NCBI GenBank assembly: GCA_965116215.1
Contig: OZ220494.1
Span: forward strand, 682,001 to 746,000
Origin: CBDBKL01 sp965116215
GTDB taxonomy: Bacteria > Bdellovibrionota > Bdellovibrionia > Bdellovibrionales > JAKFYE01
Length of the DNA stretch: 64,000 bases
Direction of reading: 5' to 3'
Below, one piece after another: positions 24,985 to 34,020 of this stretch; position 1 is the stretch's first letter, and each line of letters begins with the position of its first letter. The notes beneath the pieces are model-generated. The model worked only from the letters and a program-made list of their open reading frames with translations. It made no database searches and was not told where the DNA came from. The position numbers and the translations under genes are program-made.

Positions 24985-25427
24985 CCACTGACTCATCTTC
25001 AAAAGCAAACCTTGAAGAAAGATGAATCTTGTCTTCTACAATCTATCCCTCTCTCATGTCATCAAAATGAAAAGTGGGATTCACCCTTTAACTAAGATCT
25101 AGCTCTCTCTATTTATCCTCAACTTTGGCACGCTTTTCGCTTTAAAATAATAGAGTTAGGGTGCATTTCTATTTTTAAATAGTAATCAGGGAAAGGAATC
25201 TGGACCAACATGAATAAACTCCTCAACAGTTTCCCTATTTTAAAAACTTTAGATAGGATAAGGAACAGAAAATCTAAACAGTTTCCCTATTTTGAGGGGC
25301 TTTTAATATATCAAAAGGGCGAAGGTGTTAGATTTGTTTTTTTAGAAAGAATGCATAGTTTTTAGACATCTGTCAGATTTATAAAGAGTATGTTACAATT
25401 TTGGGTTTAAAAAGGGGGGCTGAATTT

Positions 25428-25931
25428 ATGATTTGTGAACGTTGTAATCAACTTATTCCTTGTGAAAACCAAACACAACAGTCCTACTTCTGCAATTGTG
25501 GATGGGAAAAAAGAAAACCCCTCCCTAAAACATACCCTTTAAAAGCCATTTTCTCGTTTCTTATAATAGGCTTATTGCTTTATGTTGCAACATGGTTTTA
25601 TTGGGCTCCCTACACAAATCCCTACTTGAGTCTACAAATCCGTAAAGTCTTTTTTAAACTCACAGAAACAGATTATCAAATTTTAGCAACGATTTGTAAG
25701 AAATTAGAAAAAACAACATGTGAGAAACAATCCTATGAACATTTGCTATCTATAAATCCACATAATACAATCTATAGGATGAACCTTGCTATTTCACAAT
25801 CCCGATTAAATCAACACAGCAGTGCTCTTGTAAACTTTAATAAGGTCAGACAAGTTGGCTATAAGAACAAGCTCATGGATTTTCACTATTGGAAATCACT
25901 TAAGGGACTTCAGAAGCAAAAAACGAACTAA
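25428..25931 (+). CDS. Small membrane protein with N-terminal zinc ribbon and TPR-like tail
   Basis: I chose the ATG at 25428 because AAAGGGGGG sits seven bases upstream; a TTG at 25401 would lack such a site. The 167-residue product starts with a zinc-ribbon-like set of cysteines (MICERCNQLIPC, then CNCGW), has one transmembrane segment around residues 40-60, and a helical, TPR-like outer part (YRMNLAISQSRLNQHSSALVNFNKV). The topology would put the cysteine cluster in the cytoplasm. It is not a family I can name. It is followed 64 bp later by orn in the same direction. Confidence 0.65.
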   Translation: MICERCNQLIPCENQTQQSYFCNCGWEKRKPLPKTYPLKAIFSFLIIGLLLYVATWFYWAPYTNPYLSLQIRKVFFKLTETDYQILATICKKLEKTTCEKQSYEHLLSINPHNTIYRMNLAISQSRLNQHSSALVNFNKVRQVGYKNKLMDFHYWKSLKGLQKQKTN

Positions 25932-25995
25932 AGAACTCTCTATACCTTAAACAAAAATTGATTTTTTTATTGTTTCCATCCAATAATGAAGAGGT

Positions 25996-26535
25996 ATGAA
26001 GAATTTAGTTTGGATAGATCTTGAAATGTCAGGATTAGATGTTGAAAAAGAGCGCATTATTGAAGTGGCCTGTATTATAACATCAAAAGACCTAGAAGAG
26101 TTAGCTGTCTATCAAAGTGTTGTCAGACAACCTCAAAACTATATCGATAATATGGATGAATGGAATCGCACAACACATACGAAAAGTGGACTCATAGAAA
26201 AAATATCTCATGCTCCTTCAGCAGAAACTGTTGAAAATGAAGTCATTGACCTTCTAAAAAAACACTATCCCCAATGTACTGGCCCCCTTCAGGAAAGACC
26301 AATTTTAGCAGGAAACTCTATACATCAGGACAAACTTTTTATCGATCGATACTTTAAAAAGCTCAAACAATACCTTCATTACCGTATGCTAGATGTTACA
26401 GCACTCAAGATTGTCTTTGAATCACTCAATATCCACTTCCCCACTAAGAAAAATAATCATCGCGCCCTTGATGACATTCGAGAAAGCATTGAGGAACTCA
26501 AGTTTTATAAACATAAACTGAAAAACCTTCAATAA
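25996..26535 (+). CDS. orn: Oligoribonuclease
   Basis: A 179-residue DEDDh exonuclease with WIDLEMSGLD (catalytic Asp8, Glu10) and HRALDDIRESI (His155, Asp159 or Asp160), the hallmarks of Orn. It degrades 2-5 nt RNAs and linear c-di-GMP products in the cytoplasm. The length and all motifs agree with the family. It lies downstream of the zinc-ribbon gene, possibly co-transcribed. Confidence 0.95.
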   Translation: MKNLVWIDLEMSGLDVEKERIIEVACIITSKDLEELAVYQSVVRQPQNYIDNMDEWNRTTHTKSGLIEKISHAPSAETVENEVIDLLKKHYPQCTGPLQERPILAGNSIHQDKLFIDRYFKKLKQYLHYRMLDVTALKIVFESLNIHFPTKKNNHRALDDIRESIEELKFYKHKLKNLQ

Positions 26536-26924
26536 AAACGCTTTTCAAACTACTAGCAGTTTATACGAGTCTTGATATAATTAAAGAGGACCTAGATAAG
26601 TTTATGAACTACTACAGAACATACCAACCAAGATAAGCACTATCAAGGAAGAGCACACTATCAGACACTACAGATCGCTTACAAACTTTGTGAGCGATAT
26701 GTCATCAACAGTGAACTTCTACCCAAAAGAAACCAACACTTCTTTTTTAAACCTACCAATCTACAAAAAAAGAGGTGGATAACTGCTTATAATTTGAACT
26801 AAAAACTGCTAACTCATAGAAAAACTGCCAGCAGCTACACTGACCAAAGATTATTAGCACCAAGCAATTTTGTTATATCTTAAGCCCCAACGGAATTTAG
26901 CGATCACACAATCATTTAATCCCT
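26536..26924. other. Gene-free interval between orn and ahcY
   Basis: 389 bp between convergent genes. I see no ORF of note, no RNA gene and no strong terminator hairpin. Confidence 0.6.
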
Positions 26925-28268
26925 TTAATACCGATAATGCTCAGGCTTTAAGGGGCCCTCTTTAGAAATATTCAAATAGCTAGCTTGCTTTTCTGTAAGA
27001 ACAGTTAAATCTACACCTAACTTCTTTAAATGTAACCGGGCCACTTTTTCATCCAATTCCTTAGGAAGAAAATAAACACCCACATCTTTATATTTTTCTC
27101 TATTTTGGAAAAGATCAATCTGAGCCATCACTTGATTTGTAAATGAATGGCTCATAACAAAAGAAGAATGGCCTGTTGCACACCCTAAATTCACTAAACG
27201 TCCCTTTGCAAGAACAATAATTTTTCTACCATCTTTAAAAGTATGACAATCCACTTGAGGTTTGACCTCATCTATCTCAGAATTCTGATTAAGCCAATCC
27301 ATATCAATCTCAATATCAAAATGACCAATATTGCAAACAATAGCTCCAGTTTTCATCTCATTAAAAATTTCCTCTGTAATAATATCGCAACAACCTGTTG
27401 CTGTAACAAAGATATCACCCTCCTTGACAGCCTTTTCCATAGTCGTTACTTCGTAACCTTCCATAGCAGCTTGAAGTGCACAAATAGGATCTATTTCTGT
27501 CACAAGCACCCTTGCCCCATAGGAACGAGCAGATTGAGCACATCCCTTCCCTACATCACCGTAACCTGCAACCACCACTACTTTTCCAGCAATCATAACA
27601 TCTGTCGCTCTCTTAATCCCATCAGCCAAAGATTCGCGACACCCATAGAGATTATCAAATTTAGATTTTGTAACCGCATCATTCACATTAATAGCTGGAA
27701 CTTTTAATTCTCCTCTTTGATGACGCTTTTCCAAATTGTGAACTCCCGTTGTTGTCTCCTCTGAAAGCCCAATCACCTCAGATAGAAATCCTGAAAAACG
27801 CTCTTCATGAATCATATTTGTCAAGTCTCCACCATCATCTAAAATCAAATTACAACCCTTTGACCCCCAACCTGTAATTGTTTGTTCGATACACCAATTG
27901 AACTCTTCTTCTGTCTCCCCCTTCCATGCAAAGACAGGAACACCCACTGCTGCCATAGCCACAGCTGCGTGATCTTGCGTTGAAAAGATATTGCACGAAG
28001 ACCATCGGACCTCAGCACCGAGTTTTATAAGAGTTTCAATGAGAACAGCCGTTTGAATAGTCATATGTAAACAACCTGCTATACGTGCCCCCTGAAGGGG
28101 TTTTCCATATTCACTACGTAAAGCCATCAGACCTGGCATTTCCGTTTCCGCAATAGCTATTTCTTTACGGCCCCATTCAGCAAGTTCTTTAAATCGCTCA
28201 GGGCTCTCCATAGCTATTTCGCAAACTTTAAAATCTGGCTTAAGATATAAGGCGGATTCTGGTGTCAC
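26925..28268 (-). CDS. ahcY: S-adenosylhomocysteine hydrolase
   Basis: A 447-residue NAD-dependent enzyme splitting S-adenosylhomocysteine into adenosine and homocysteine, thus clearing the product of methylations. It shows AGCLHMTIQTAVLIETL near the N-terminus, the NAD-binding GYGDVGKGCAQSAR, the active-site segment VNDAVTKSKFDN, and the C-terminus ending in KPEHYRY typical of the family. The start is GTG at 28268 with a GGAGAG site upstream. Its leader contains a long hairpin. The neighbouring map gene is also connected with methionine metabolism. Confidence 0.96.
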   Translation of the reverse strand: MTPESALYLKPDFKVCEIAMESPERFKELAEWGRKEIAIAETEMPGLMALRSEYGKPLQGARIAGCLHMTIQTAVLIETLIKLGAEVRWSSCNIFSTQDHAAVAMAAVGVPVFAWKGETEEEFNWCIEQTITGWGSKGCNLILDDGGDLTNMIHEERFSGFLSEVIGLSEETTTGVHNLEKRHQRGELKVPAINVNDAVTKSKFDNLYGCRESLADGIKRATDVMIAGKVVVVAGYGDVGKGCAQSARSYGARVLVTEIDPICALQAAMEGYEVTTMEKAVKEGDIFVTATGCCDIITEEIFNEMKTGAIVCNIGHFDIEIDMDWLNQNSEIDEVKPQVDCHTFKDGRKIIVLAKGRLVNLGCATGHSSFVMSHSFTNQVMAQIDLFQNREKYKDVGVYFLPKELDEKVARLHLKKLGVDLTVLTEKQASYLNISKEGPLKPEHYRY

Positions 28269-28310
28269 TGGCTTTTCTCTCCTTCCATGTTTTACAATCC
28301 TTTAACATTT

Positions 28311-28355
28311 ATACAGACAGCTAAAAAGTTAGCGAATGAGTTTTTAGCGGTCTAT
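28311..28355 (-). promoter_or_regulatory. Long hairpin in the ahcY leader
   Basis: On the minus strand GACCGCTAAAAA can pair with TTTTTAGCTGTC with one mismatch, 45-85 bp before the ahcY start. Part of it (TTTTTAGCTGTCTG) recurs in the leader of map at 29340-29353. It may be an attenuator, a terminator for the upstream gene map, or an operator. Confidence 0.35.
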
Positions 28356-28443
28356 CAGACAATATTTCATTTTTTCTTTCCAAACTTTTTTACCTCAATT
28401 TGTTCTCTTAAGAAAGACTAATAGAATGCCCCTTAAAGGTCAA

Positions 28444-29244
28444 TTATGGAAGAGTCAGAATCTTATATCCTGAATCTGTAATCAATACTGTATGTTCAAA
28501 TTGTGCTGAGGGCGAACCATCAAATGTCTTGTAATACATAATTTCTGAATTTGGAATAGGAAACTCTTTAATAGCCAATGTATTTATATTAATCATGGGT
28601 TCTACAGTAATACAACCAAACGGGATCAATGGATCACCTCGACCCTTTTTACCAAAAGAGGGAACAAAGGGTTCTTCATGAAAAGCCCTTCCAATACCGT
28701 GCCCCCCTATTTCCTTAACCACATAATAACCTTGCTTTGTAACATATTTGTTAATTGCAAACCCTATGTCACCTGTCGTTCCATTTGGCCTAATAGACTC
28801 TATCCCCTTTTCCATTGCACGTAAAGCCACTTCCGTCAGCCTTTCCTTTTCCTTACTCACAGAACCAACGAGAAAAGTTTTAGATGTATCTCCATGAAAG
28901 CCATTCAATTTGACTGTGATATCTACATTAATAAGGTCGCCTTCTTGTAAAACTGTCTTATCGGGAACACCATGGCAAATCACATCATTCAGTGAGGTAC
29001 AAATAGACTTTGGAAAACCCTTGTAACCCAGGGGTGCTGGGACAGCATTATGACTTAAAATATAATCATGTACAGCTTTATCAATCCATTCAGTCGTCAC
29101 TCCAGATTGAACTAAGGAGCCTGCATACTCCAGAGTCTGGGCCCCTAGCCGACCTGCCTTTTCCATTCCCCGAACATCACTTGCTGTTTTTGGAATCACA
29201 AAAGTCAATTTAATACCCAAAAAATGGAGAGTCAACGTCATCAC
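28444..29244 (-). CDS. map: Methionine aminopeptidase, type I
   Basis: A 266-residue metalloprotease removing the initiator methionine. The five metal ligands are present in their usual settings: Asp in NVDITVKLNGFHGD (two Asp), His in GGHGIGRAFHEEP, Glu in TVEPM and Glu in FEHTVLI. There is no N-terminal extension of the SH3 or zinc-finger type. The ATG start chosen is preceded by a weak ribosome-binding site, and a later start (the family usually begins near IPKTASDVRGM) is possible. It lies upstream of ahcY on the same strand with a 175-bp gap. Confidence 0.94.
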   Translation of the reverse strand: MMTLTLHFLGIKLTFVIPKTASDVRGMEKAGRLGAQTLEYAGSLVQSGVTTEWIDKAVHDYILSHNAVPAPLGYKGFPKSICTSLNDVICHGVPDKTVLQEGDLINVDITVKLNGFHGDTSKTFLVGSVSKEKERLTEVALRAMEKGIESIRPNGTTGDIGFAINKYVTKQGYYVVKEIGGHGIGRAFHEEPFVPSFGKKGRGDPLIPFGCITVEPMININTLAIKEFPIPNSEIMYYKTFDGSPSAQFEHTVLITDSGYKILTLP

Positions 29245-29550
29245 AGAGTCACTTTAAGTCCAACTCTCTATTAAAAACGTTATGAAGAAAAAGAATCCCT
29301 ACCAAAACCATTTTCTATACCAGTTAAGACTTCATCTGACAGACAGCTAAAAAACTCACTACCCACTTTTTGGGAAGCTGTACAACCAAGTCTCAACCAC
29401 TACCAACCACTACATAGAATAACTATTAACACCAAAGAAATTTTTTAGATAAGTGATTAACGCACCGATACTGATAAAGTCGCTTGGTCATTAGACCGTC
29501 AGATTCCCTTCGTAATAGCACCACTACATAGAATAACTCTCTTTAAACCT
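29245..29550. other. Interval between greB and map with short direct repeats
   Basis: CCACTACATAGAATAACT occurs at 29407-29424 and again at 29521-29538. CAGACAGCTAAAAA at 29340 is shared with the ahcY leader. No gene seen. Confidence 0.5.
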
Positions 29551-30045
29551 CTATCCCTCATAGTTCTGATATTCAATTTTTAATACAGTAAAAGTCTCAT
29601 TCCCTCTTGGTTTTTTTACAATAACCCTATCATCAATAGTTTTACCAAGGAGGGCTTTAGCTAAAGGTGAACGCCAACTAATACGTTCTTTCTCTGGTTG
29701 TATTTCATTTTCACCAACAATATGTACCCTAATAGAGTTTCCATCAAAAGTTCTCAATGTCACCCTTGCACCAAAAACAATATTTTTACTCTGCACTTTT
29801 TCTATATCTATAATTTCAGCATTGTGGATCTGCTTATTAAGATACTGTAAACGACGATCTATCTCCCTTAACCGACGTTTTCCATAGATATAATCAGCAT
29901 TTTCGGAACGATCCCCATTACTTGCAGCCCAAGCCACCATCTGAACTAAAGCTGGTCTCTCTTTATGAAAAAGTGTCCGGTACTCAGCTCGCAGCTTCTC
30001 TATTCCAACACGAGTGATATAATTTTTCTCTGACATACTATTCAA
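29551..30045 (-). CDS. greB: Transcription elongation factor GreB
   Basis: A 164-residue Gre factor: an N-terminal coiled coil with the tip region DRSENADYIYGKRRLREIDRR, whose YGKRR and REIDRR basic patch is characteristic of GreB rather than GreA, and a C-terminal FKBP-like domain with the ISWRSPLAKALLGK segment. It rescues backtracked RNA polymerase by stimulating transcript cleavage. Met4 is an alternative start. It is followed by map ~300 bp downstream. Confidence 0.92.
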   Translation of the reverse strand: MNSMSEKNYITRVGIEKLRAEYRTLFHKERPALVQMVAWAASNGDRSENADYIYGKRRLREIDRRLQYLNKQIHNAEIIDIEKVQSKNIVFGARVTLRTFDGNSIRVHIVGENEIQPEKERISWRSPLAKALLGKTIDDRVIVKKPRGNETFTVLKIEYQNYEG

Positions 30046-30070
30046 ATAAAAACGAAGAATTAAATAAGGA

Positions 30071-30111
30071 TAAAAAACCGTAGCCCCACCTTATACAAAG
30101 ATGGAGCTACG
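30071..30111 (-). terminator. Rho-independent terminator after the SWIB-domain gene
   Basis: On the minus strand CGTAGCTCCATC pairs with GGTGGGGCTACG (one G-U pair), and GTTTTTTATC follows directly. It starts about 10 bp after the stop codon of the gene at 30122. Confidence 0.75.
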
Positions 30112-30121
30112 ACTTAAACAT

Positions 30122-30613
30122 TTAACTCAAATGCTTAGAAAGAAGCTTTGGAATTTCAAACATAGTCACAACATCTTTTCTGAAAATAACCTTCAATTTT
30201 GCATCATTTCCAGTGCGGATGTTTCGACGGTCTTTGGTATCCTGAAGCTTATTTTTCTTGATGTAAGCCCATAGTTTTTTTGTCACCTCAGTTCTTGGAA
30301 GAGGTGACTTTCCAACAACCTCAGCAAGATGATCACTTGGAGTCAAGCTCTTCATAAAGGCAGCATTTGGTTTTCTCTTCTTACGGGACTTTTTCTTAGC
30401 TGGCTTCTTCTTTACTTTTTTCTTTGCTGTTTTCTTTTTTGTCGCTTTTCTTTTAACAGACTTCCTAGTCTTTTTTTTCGTCGCCTTCTTTCCCTTACTT
30501 GCTGACTTCTTCTTTACTTTCTTTTTTCCTACTTTTCTCTTTCCAGTTTTTTTTCTCGCCGGCTTACGGGCTGTTGTTTTTTTCTTTTTAGTTTTTTTTC
30601 TTTTCTTTGCCAT
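30122..30613 (-). CDS. Histone-H1-like lysine-rich protein with C-terminal SWIB domain
   Basis: 163 residues. The first ~84 are almost purely Lys/Ala/Arg/Thr (KKKTTARKPARKKTGKRK style), like H1 C-terminal tails and bacterial Hc1/AlgP-type proteins, and would bind DNA without sequence preference. Residues ~88-163 form a SWIB/MDM2-type fold, recognisable by SDHLAEVVG, PRTEVTKKLWAYIKKNKLQD, DRRNI and the final FEIPKLLSKHL. SWIB proteins occur in eukaryotic chromatin remodellers and in chlamydiae and some other bacteria. A nucleoid-condensing role, perhaps tied to a resting or predatory cell stage, is inference. The ribosome-binding site GGGAGGA is strong, and a clear terminator follows, so it is monocistronic. 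Confidence 0.88.
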   Translation of the reverse strand: MAKKRKKTKKKKTTARKPARKKTGKRKVGKKKVKKKSASKGKKATKKKTRKSVKRKATKKKTAKKKVKKKPAKKKSRKKRKPNAAFMKSLTPSDHLAEVVGKSPLPRTEVTKKLWAYIKKNKLQDTKDRRNIRTGNDAKLKVIFRKDVVTMFEIPKLLSKHLS

Positions 30614-31176
30614 CGTGATTGTCCTCCCTTTTCTCTTTAGACAATTTCATCGTAATGATATCTAAGAGATTTTCTTTGTCCAAAGATTTTTTTTATTTTT
30701 TTATTTTTTCTATTCAAAGGAAGACAATCCCACCCCTATTCCCAACACCCCATAACCCCCTCTCTCTCCATTTTTCTCCATCGATAGAACATATAAAACC
30801 GACGATTATCTTCCTTATACAAATATCCTGAAGCCTACTATTTTCAAGGCATTCAAGCTATTTAAACCGTTCAAAATCCCTCTTTTTCGGTTCGAAAAAC
30901 CTTTCTCCAAAGAAGACCTGTCCTCTACAATTAGAGGAACCAGTTTCATAGAAAATACCACCCTCATACTTTATGACGCTACTCAGATGAAAATCAGCCT
31001 ATTGAAAGAATAAAGCCTCTTTATTTGATGAAACATAGGCCATGCAAGAGCCTCCCATAGCTCTTTTCTAATGAAAAGTGCTGTTCCCCCCTCGGCTTTC
31101 TTATAGATATATTTTATTTTTCAGACCACTTAAGATATATAAGATAAAGAAACAAACGCCATCTCAGGCTAAAAAG
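30614..31176. other. Gene-free interval upstream of bolA
   Basis: 563 bp. Low-complexity pyrimidine-rich stretches lie next to the SWIB gene start. The frame of bolA is open back to about 31078, but its extra residues do not look like BolA. No other gene or RNA is seen. Confidence 0.5.
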
Positions 31177-31494
31177 GTGTGGTATTCTATCAATCGCAAA
31201 GACGAAATTATTCAAATACTCAATACCAATTTGAAACCCCTTTATCTTAAAGTCGTAGATGAAAGTGCCAAACACTCCACTCCAAGAGGACCCGAATCAC
31301 ATCTTAAAGTTCTCATTGTCTCTCGCTATTTCGCAGGGCTTCCACACCTTGAAAGACATCGAATGATACAAACCCATCTTAAAAAAATCTTTGCAGATAA
31401 ATTACATGCCCTAACTATCATAGCCAAAACACCTGAAGAATGGGACATCAACTCTTCTTTCAGAGAAACTCCCCAATGCGTTCACAAAAAATAA
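31177..31494 (+). CDS. bolA: BolA family protein
   Basis: With the GTG at 31177 as start the protein has 105 residues, the usual BolA length; the frame is open further upstream to an ATG at 31078, but those extra residues fit no BolA. The core shows LKVVDESAKHSTP, ESHLKVLIVSRYFAGL, LERHRMIQ and the invariant His of KLHALTIIAKTPEEW. BolA proteins act with monothiol glutaredoxins in iron-sulfur trafficking, and in E. coli as a morphology regulator. The gene is convergent with hemH, another iron-linked gene, 39 bp away. Start assignment is the weak point; the ribosome-binding site is poor in both options. Confidence 0.8.
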   Translation: MWYSINRKDEIIQILNTNLKPLYLKVVDESAKHSTPRGPESHLKVLIVSRYFAGLPHLERHRMIQTHLKKIFADKLHALTIIAKTPEEWDINSSFRETPQCVHKK

Positions 31495-31533
31495 GAACTA
31501 CAGATACTCTGGCACTTTCAACATATAAACCTC

Positions 31534-32547
31534 TTATTCCTTTAGTATCATATGGGTCAAGTTTTCCACCCAAGTTTCTGAGTCATTCAAACAAGGAATA
31601 TACTGAAAAGACTTCCCTCCTTTTGAAAAGTAATATTCCCTTGTTCGAATATTTATCTCTTCAAGAGTTTCTAAACAATCTGTAATGAAGCTTGGAGAAA
31701 CAACACTTATTTCTGTAATCTGTGACTGAGCCAGACGTTCCACAACATCATTAATAGACGGCCCCGTCCACTTTTCAGGTCCCAACCGAGATTGAAAAGC
31801 TATATGAAGATTATATTCGTTTCCTAATTCTTTTTCTAACGCCCTAACAGTATGGAAACAATGAGCTTTATAACATCTCGAGTTACCTTCATTTATCTCA
31901 TCACAACATGTCGATGAAGAAAGACATACAGGATGCATTTTCCGCAATTGCCTTATTGGAAGTCCATGAAAAGAACACACAATATTTTTATAGGGCTTTT
32001 CCTTACGAATTCTAGAGATCATTGACTGAATATAACGAGGATTTGAAAAATAATGAGGCACAAAAGACATCTGGACTCCTTTTCTAAAAAGACGCCTAAG
32101 CCCTTTAAAAGCTGTTCCTGTTGTCGCATTGGCAAACTGAGGGTAGAGGGGAAACACTATAATTTGATGACACCCTCTATCTATTAAGTTTTTTATCCCA
32201 GTGTCTAAAGAGGGCTCACCATAAGTCATCCCAAATTCCACACTCACATGAGAGCCTTTTCTCTCCTCTATCTTTTCTACCATTTTATCTTGAAGCTTCT
32301 GAGTTAAAGCCCGAGTATATATCAATAGAGGTGATCCTTCTGTTGTCCAAATTTTTTTATAATTGGCCAACGTCTGATGAGTTCTTCGAGGGACAATAAG
32401 TAAATTGACAAGTGGCCATCTAAAAATCCACGGAATATCTATAACATAGGGATCCATCAAAAAGGTTCTTAAATACTCAGATACCGCTTGTTGGCTGAGC
32501 GACTTAGGGGTTCCCAAGTTGACCAATAATACACCCACTTGACTCAT
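31534..32547 (-). CDS. hemH: Ferrochelatase
   Basis: A 337-residue enzyme inserting ferrous iron into protoporphyrin IX. It has the N-terminal GVLLVNLGTP, the catalytic His in CSFHGLPIRQLRKMHP, and the second active-site segment SFITDCLETLEEI. An internal cysteine group (CLSSSTCC and CYKAHC) could bind a 2Fe-2S cluster, as in several ferrochelatases. No other heme gene is nearby; the gene stands alone between bolA and the lysine-rich protein. Confidence 0.95.
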   Translation of the reverse strand: MSQVGVLLVNLGTPKSLSQQAVSEYLRTFLMDPYVIDIPWIFRWPLVNLLIVPRRTHQTLANYKKIWTTEGSPLLIYTRALTQKLQDKMVEKIEERKGSHVSVEFGMTYGEPSLDTGIKNLIDRGCHQIIVFPLYPQFANATTGTAFKGLRRLFRKGVQMSFVPHYFSNPRYIQSMISRIRKEKPYKNIVCSFHGLPIRQLRKMHPVCLSSSTCCDEINEGNSRCYKAHCFHTVRALEKELGNEYNLHIAFQSRLGPEKWTGPSINDVVERLAQSQITEISVVSPSFITDCLETLEEINIRTREYYFSKGGKSFQYIPCLNDSETWVENLTHMILKE

Positions 32548-32600
32548 AAATTCACCCCTATAAAACTCAACTCAAGGAGTCATGAACTTCGATGATTCAT

Positions 32601-33224
32601 CTATGAATAATTGTGAACTAAGTTTTTTGTACCCTCTTTAAATACAACCTTAAGACGATTTGGAGTCACATGTAAAATATACCCCATTCCAAATTGAGGG
32701 TGATCAATATTCTCTTTATCAGTGAAATTTTCATTTAACTTATAAGGCTTCACGGGCAATGAGGATCTTTTATCTTTTAAGTTTTCCCACTCTAAAATCG
32801 CAGCTTCCTCAGCTGTTTTCTTTCGACTTCTCTTTTTTCTAGACTTTGTTTTTTTCCCATCAACTTTTAATGTTTTCTTGGTCGTTTTTTTCTTTTTTTC
32901 AGCAGTTTTTTTAACTCCCGTAGCCGCAACCTTCACATTCGCTTTCTTTTGACCCGCAGCCTTGGATTCTGTAACTATTGCTTCTTTTTTAGAAGTTTTC
33001 TCCGATGTCCCCCTTTTTTTTATGGCTTTCTTCGTATCCTTCTTCTGAGTGGCCACCTTTTTCTGACTGGCAACTTTCTTCTTTGCCGTCTTTTTCTGAC
33101 TGGATGTTTTTTTCTTTACCGCCTTTTTTTGACTAGACGCTTTTTTCTTTGCGACCTTTTTCTGACTGGACGCTTTTTTCTTTGCCGTCTTCTTTTGATT
33201 GGATACTTTTTTCTTTTTAGCCAT
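32601..33224 (-). CDS. Lysine-rich histone-like protein with C-terminal tudor-like domain
   Basis: 207 residues. The first half is built from 7-9-residue repeats (AKKKASSQKK, VKKKTSSQKK and variants), so extremely basic and probably disordered. The last ~60 residues contain a globular segment HPQFGMGYILHVTPNRLKVV followed by F-x-x-G-T-K-N-L-V-H, matching the small tudor-like beta-barrel pattern seen at the C-terminus of UvrD/PcrA helicases and in bdellovibrio proteins, which binds RNA polymerase or DNA. It is therefore probably a nucleoid or transcription-associated protein. Together with the SWIB protein 2 kb away it suggests a chromatin-like packaging system. The repeat DNA is prone to length change. 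Confidence 0.8.
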   Translation of the reverse strand: MAKKKKVSNQKKTAKKKASSQKKVAKKKASSQKKAVKKKTSSQKKTAKKKVASQKKVATQKKDTKKAIKKRGTSEKTSKKEAIVTESKAAGQKKANVKVAATGVKKTAEKKKKTTKKTLKVDGKKTKSRKKRSRKKTAEEAAILEWENLKDKRSSLPVKPYKLNENFTDKENIDHPQFGMGYILHVTPNRLKVVFKEGTKNLVHNYS

Positions 33225-33503
33225 TTTATTTTACCCCTTAATCTCCCTGACCTTTGCTCTATCTCTTCATACTAATATGTATCACTTCAAATAAAATCTA
33301 CAGTCCAATGATTTCGAGAAACGTATTATAATGTCAATAAATTAGCAACGTTAATTTATCACACACCAGACAGAACCATAAATAAACAGATCCTATGAAA
33401 AGAAAAAACTCATATTATGAGAAACAGACTGCTCAAACTGAATCAAGCTGGCCCTATAAAGTCATCTCGCCGCACCTCATATAGTTGAATCACTCACCTA
33501 GAA

Positions 33504-33746
33504 TCATAATTTTGTTTTCAAATGATCTTCATTTTCTGAAATAAACTCTATAAGTTCAGACTTTTTATCCAATAGCTTTTCCCACTGTTCTTTGTATAAA
33601 GTGACTGGAAATCGCCCCAACCCGTACGCTGAAATAGCTCCTTTTTGACTCACTTTAAAAAAAATCCCTTTGGACGATTTATTCGCTTTTAACTTCTTAT
33701 TTTCAGCCTTTAACTTTTCAATCTCTTTCTTAAGATCTTCACTCAT
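33504..33746 (-). CDS. Small coiled-coil protein of unknown function
   Basis: 80 residues. An N-terminal coiled coil (LKKEIEKLKAENKKLKA) precedes a compact part with KGAISAYGLGRFPVTLYKEQWEKLL, a motif I recall from uncharacterised small proteobacterial proteins. It has an AGAGGTG ribosome-binding site and a start close to it, which supports a real gene. Cytoplasmic by lack of signal. Function unknown. Confidence 0.7.
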   Translation of the reverse strand: MSEDLKKEIEKLKAENKKLKANKSSKGIFFKVSQKGAISAYGLGRFPVTLYKEQWEKLLDKKSELIEFISENEDHLKTKL

Positions 33747-34020
33747 TTAGGACACCTCTTAATTCTTATACTCAACCAAAGTCTTTGTTAACAACGCTTC
33801 TCATTCTTATCGGAGGATTTTTCTATATATAAAGCTCTTAATGCAATATAAAAGGGCATTATCTATAACAAGCCTTCATTTCTAAAAGCCATCCCCGAAT
33901 AAGTGTAAAATCCAAAACAAAGAACTCATTGATATAATGAGTATTTAGTTATATACTATTTCTGATTTCGGGATGCCTGTTTAACCTTTTAGCATTACAC
34001 ATAAAAATGAAGAGTTTATT

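Larger units (their letters stand above)
24208..25427. other. 1.2-kb region without protein-coding genes
   Basis: Between dppA and the zinc-ribbon gene. It holds the palindrome, the small hairpin and two copies of the structured element. AACAGTTTCCCTATTTT also occurs twice, at 25225 and 25277. I find no plausible gene on either strand. Confidence 0.7.

Noticed and set aside
28269..28443. SAH riboswitch in front of ahcY
   Set aside because: The conserved SAH aptamer core is not visible; only one simple hairpin is present.
31440..31685. 81-codon plus-strand frame after bolA
   Set aside because: It overlaps bolA and is antisense to the hemH 3' end, which is firmly identified.
32949..33275. Plus-strand frame rich in Phe/Leu opposite the lysine-rich protein
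   Set aside because: It is the reverse complement of lysine repeats, which always gives Phe/Leu-rich frames.
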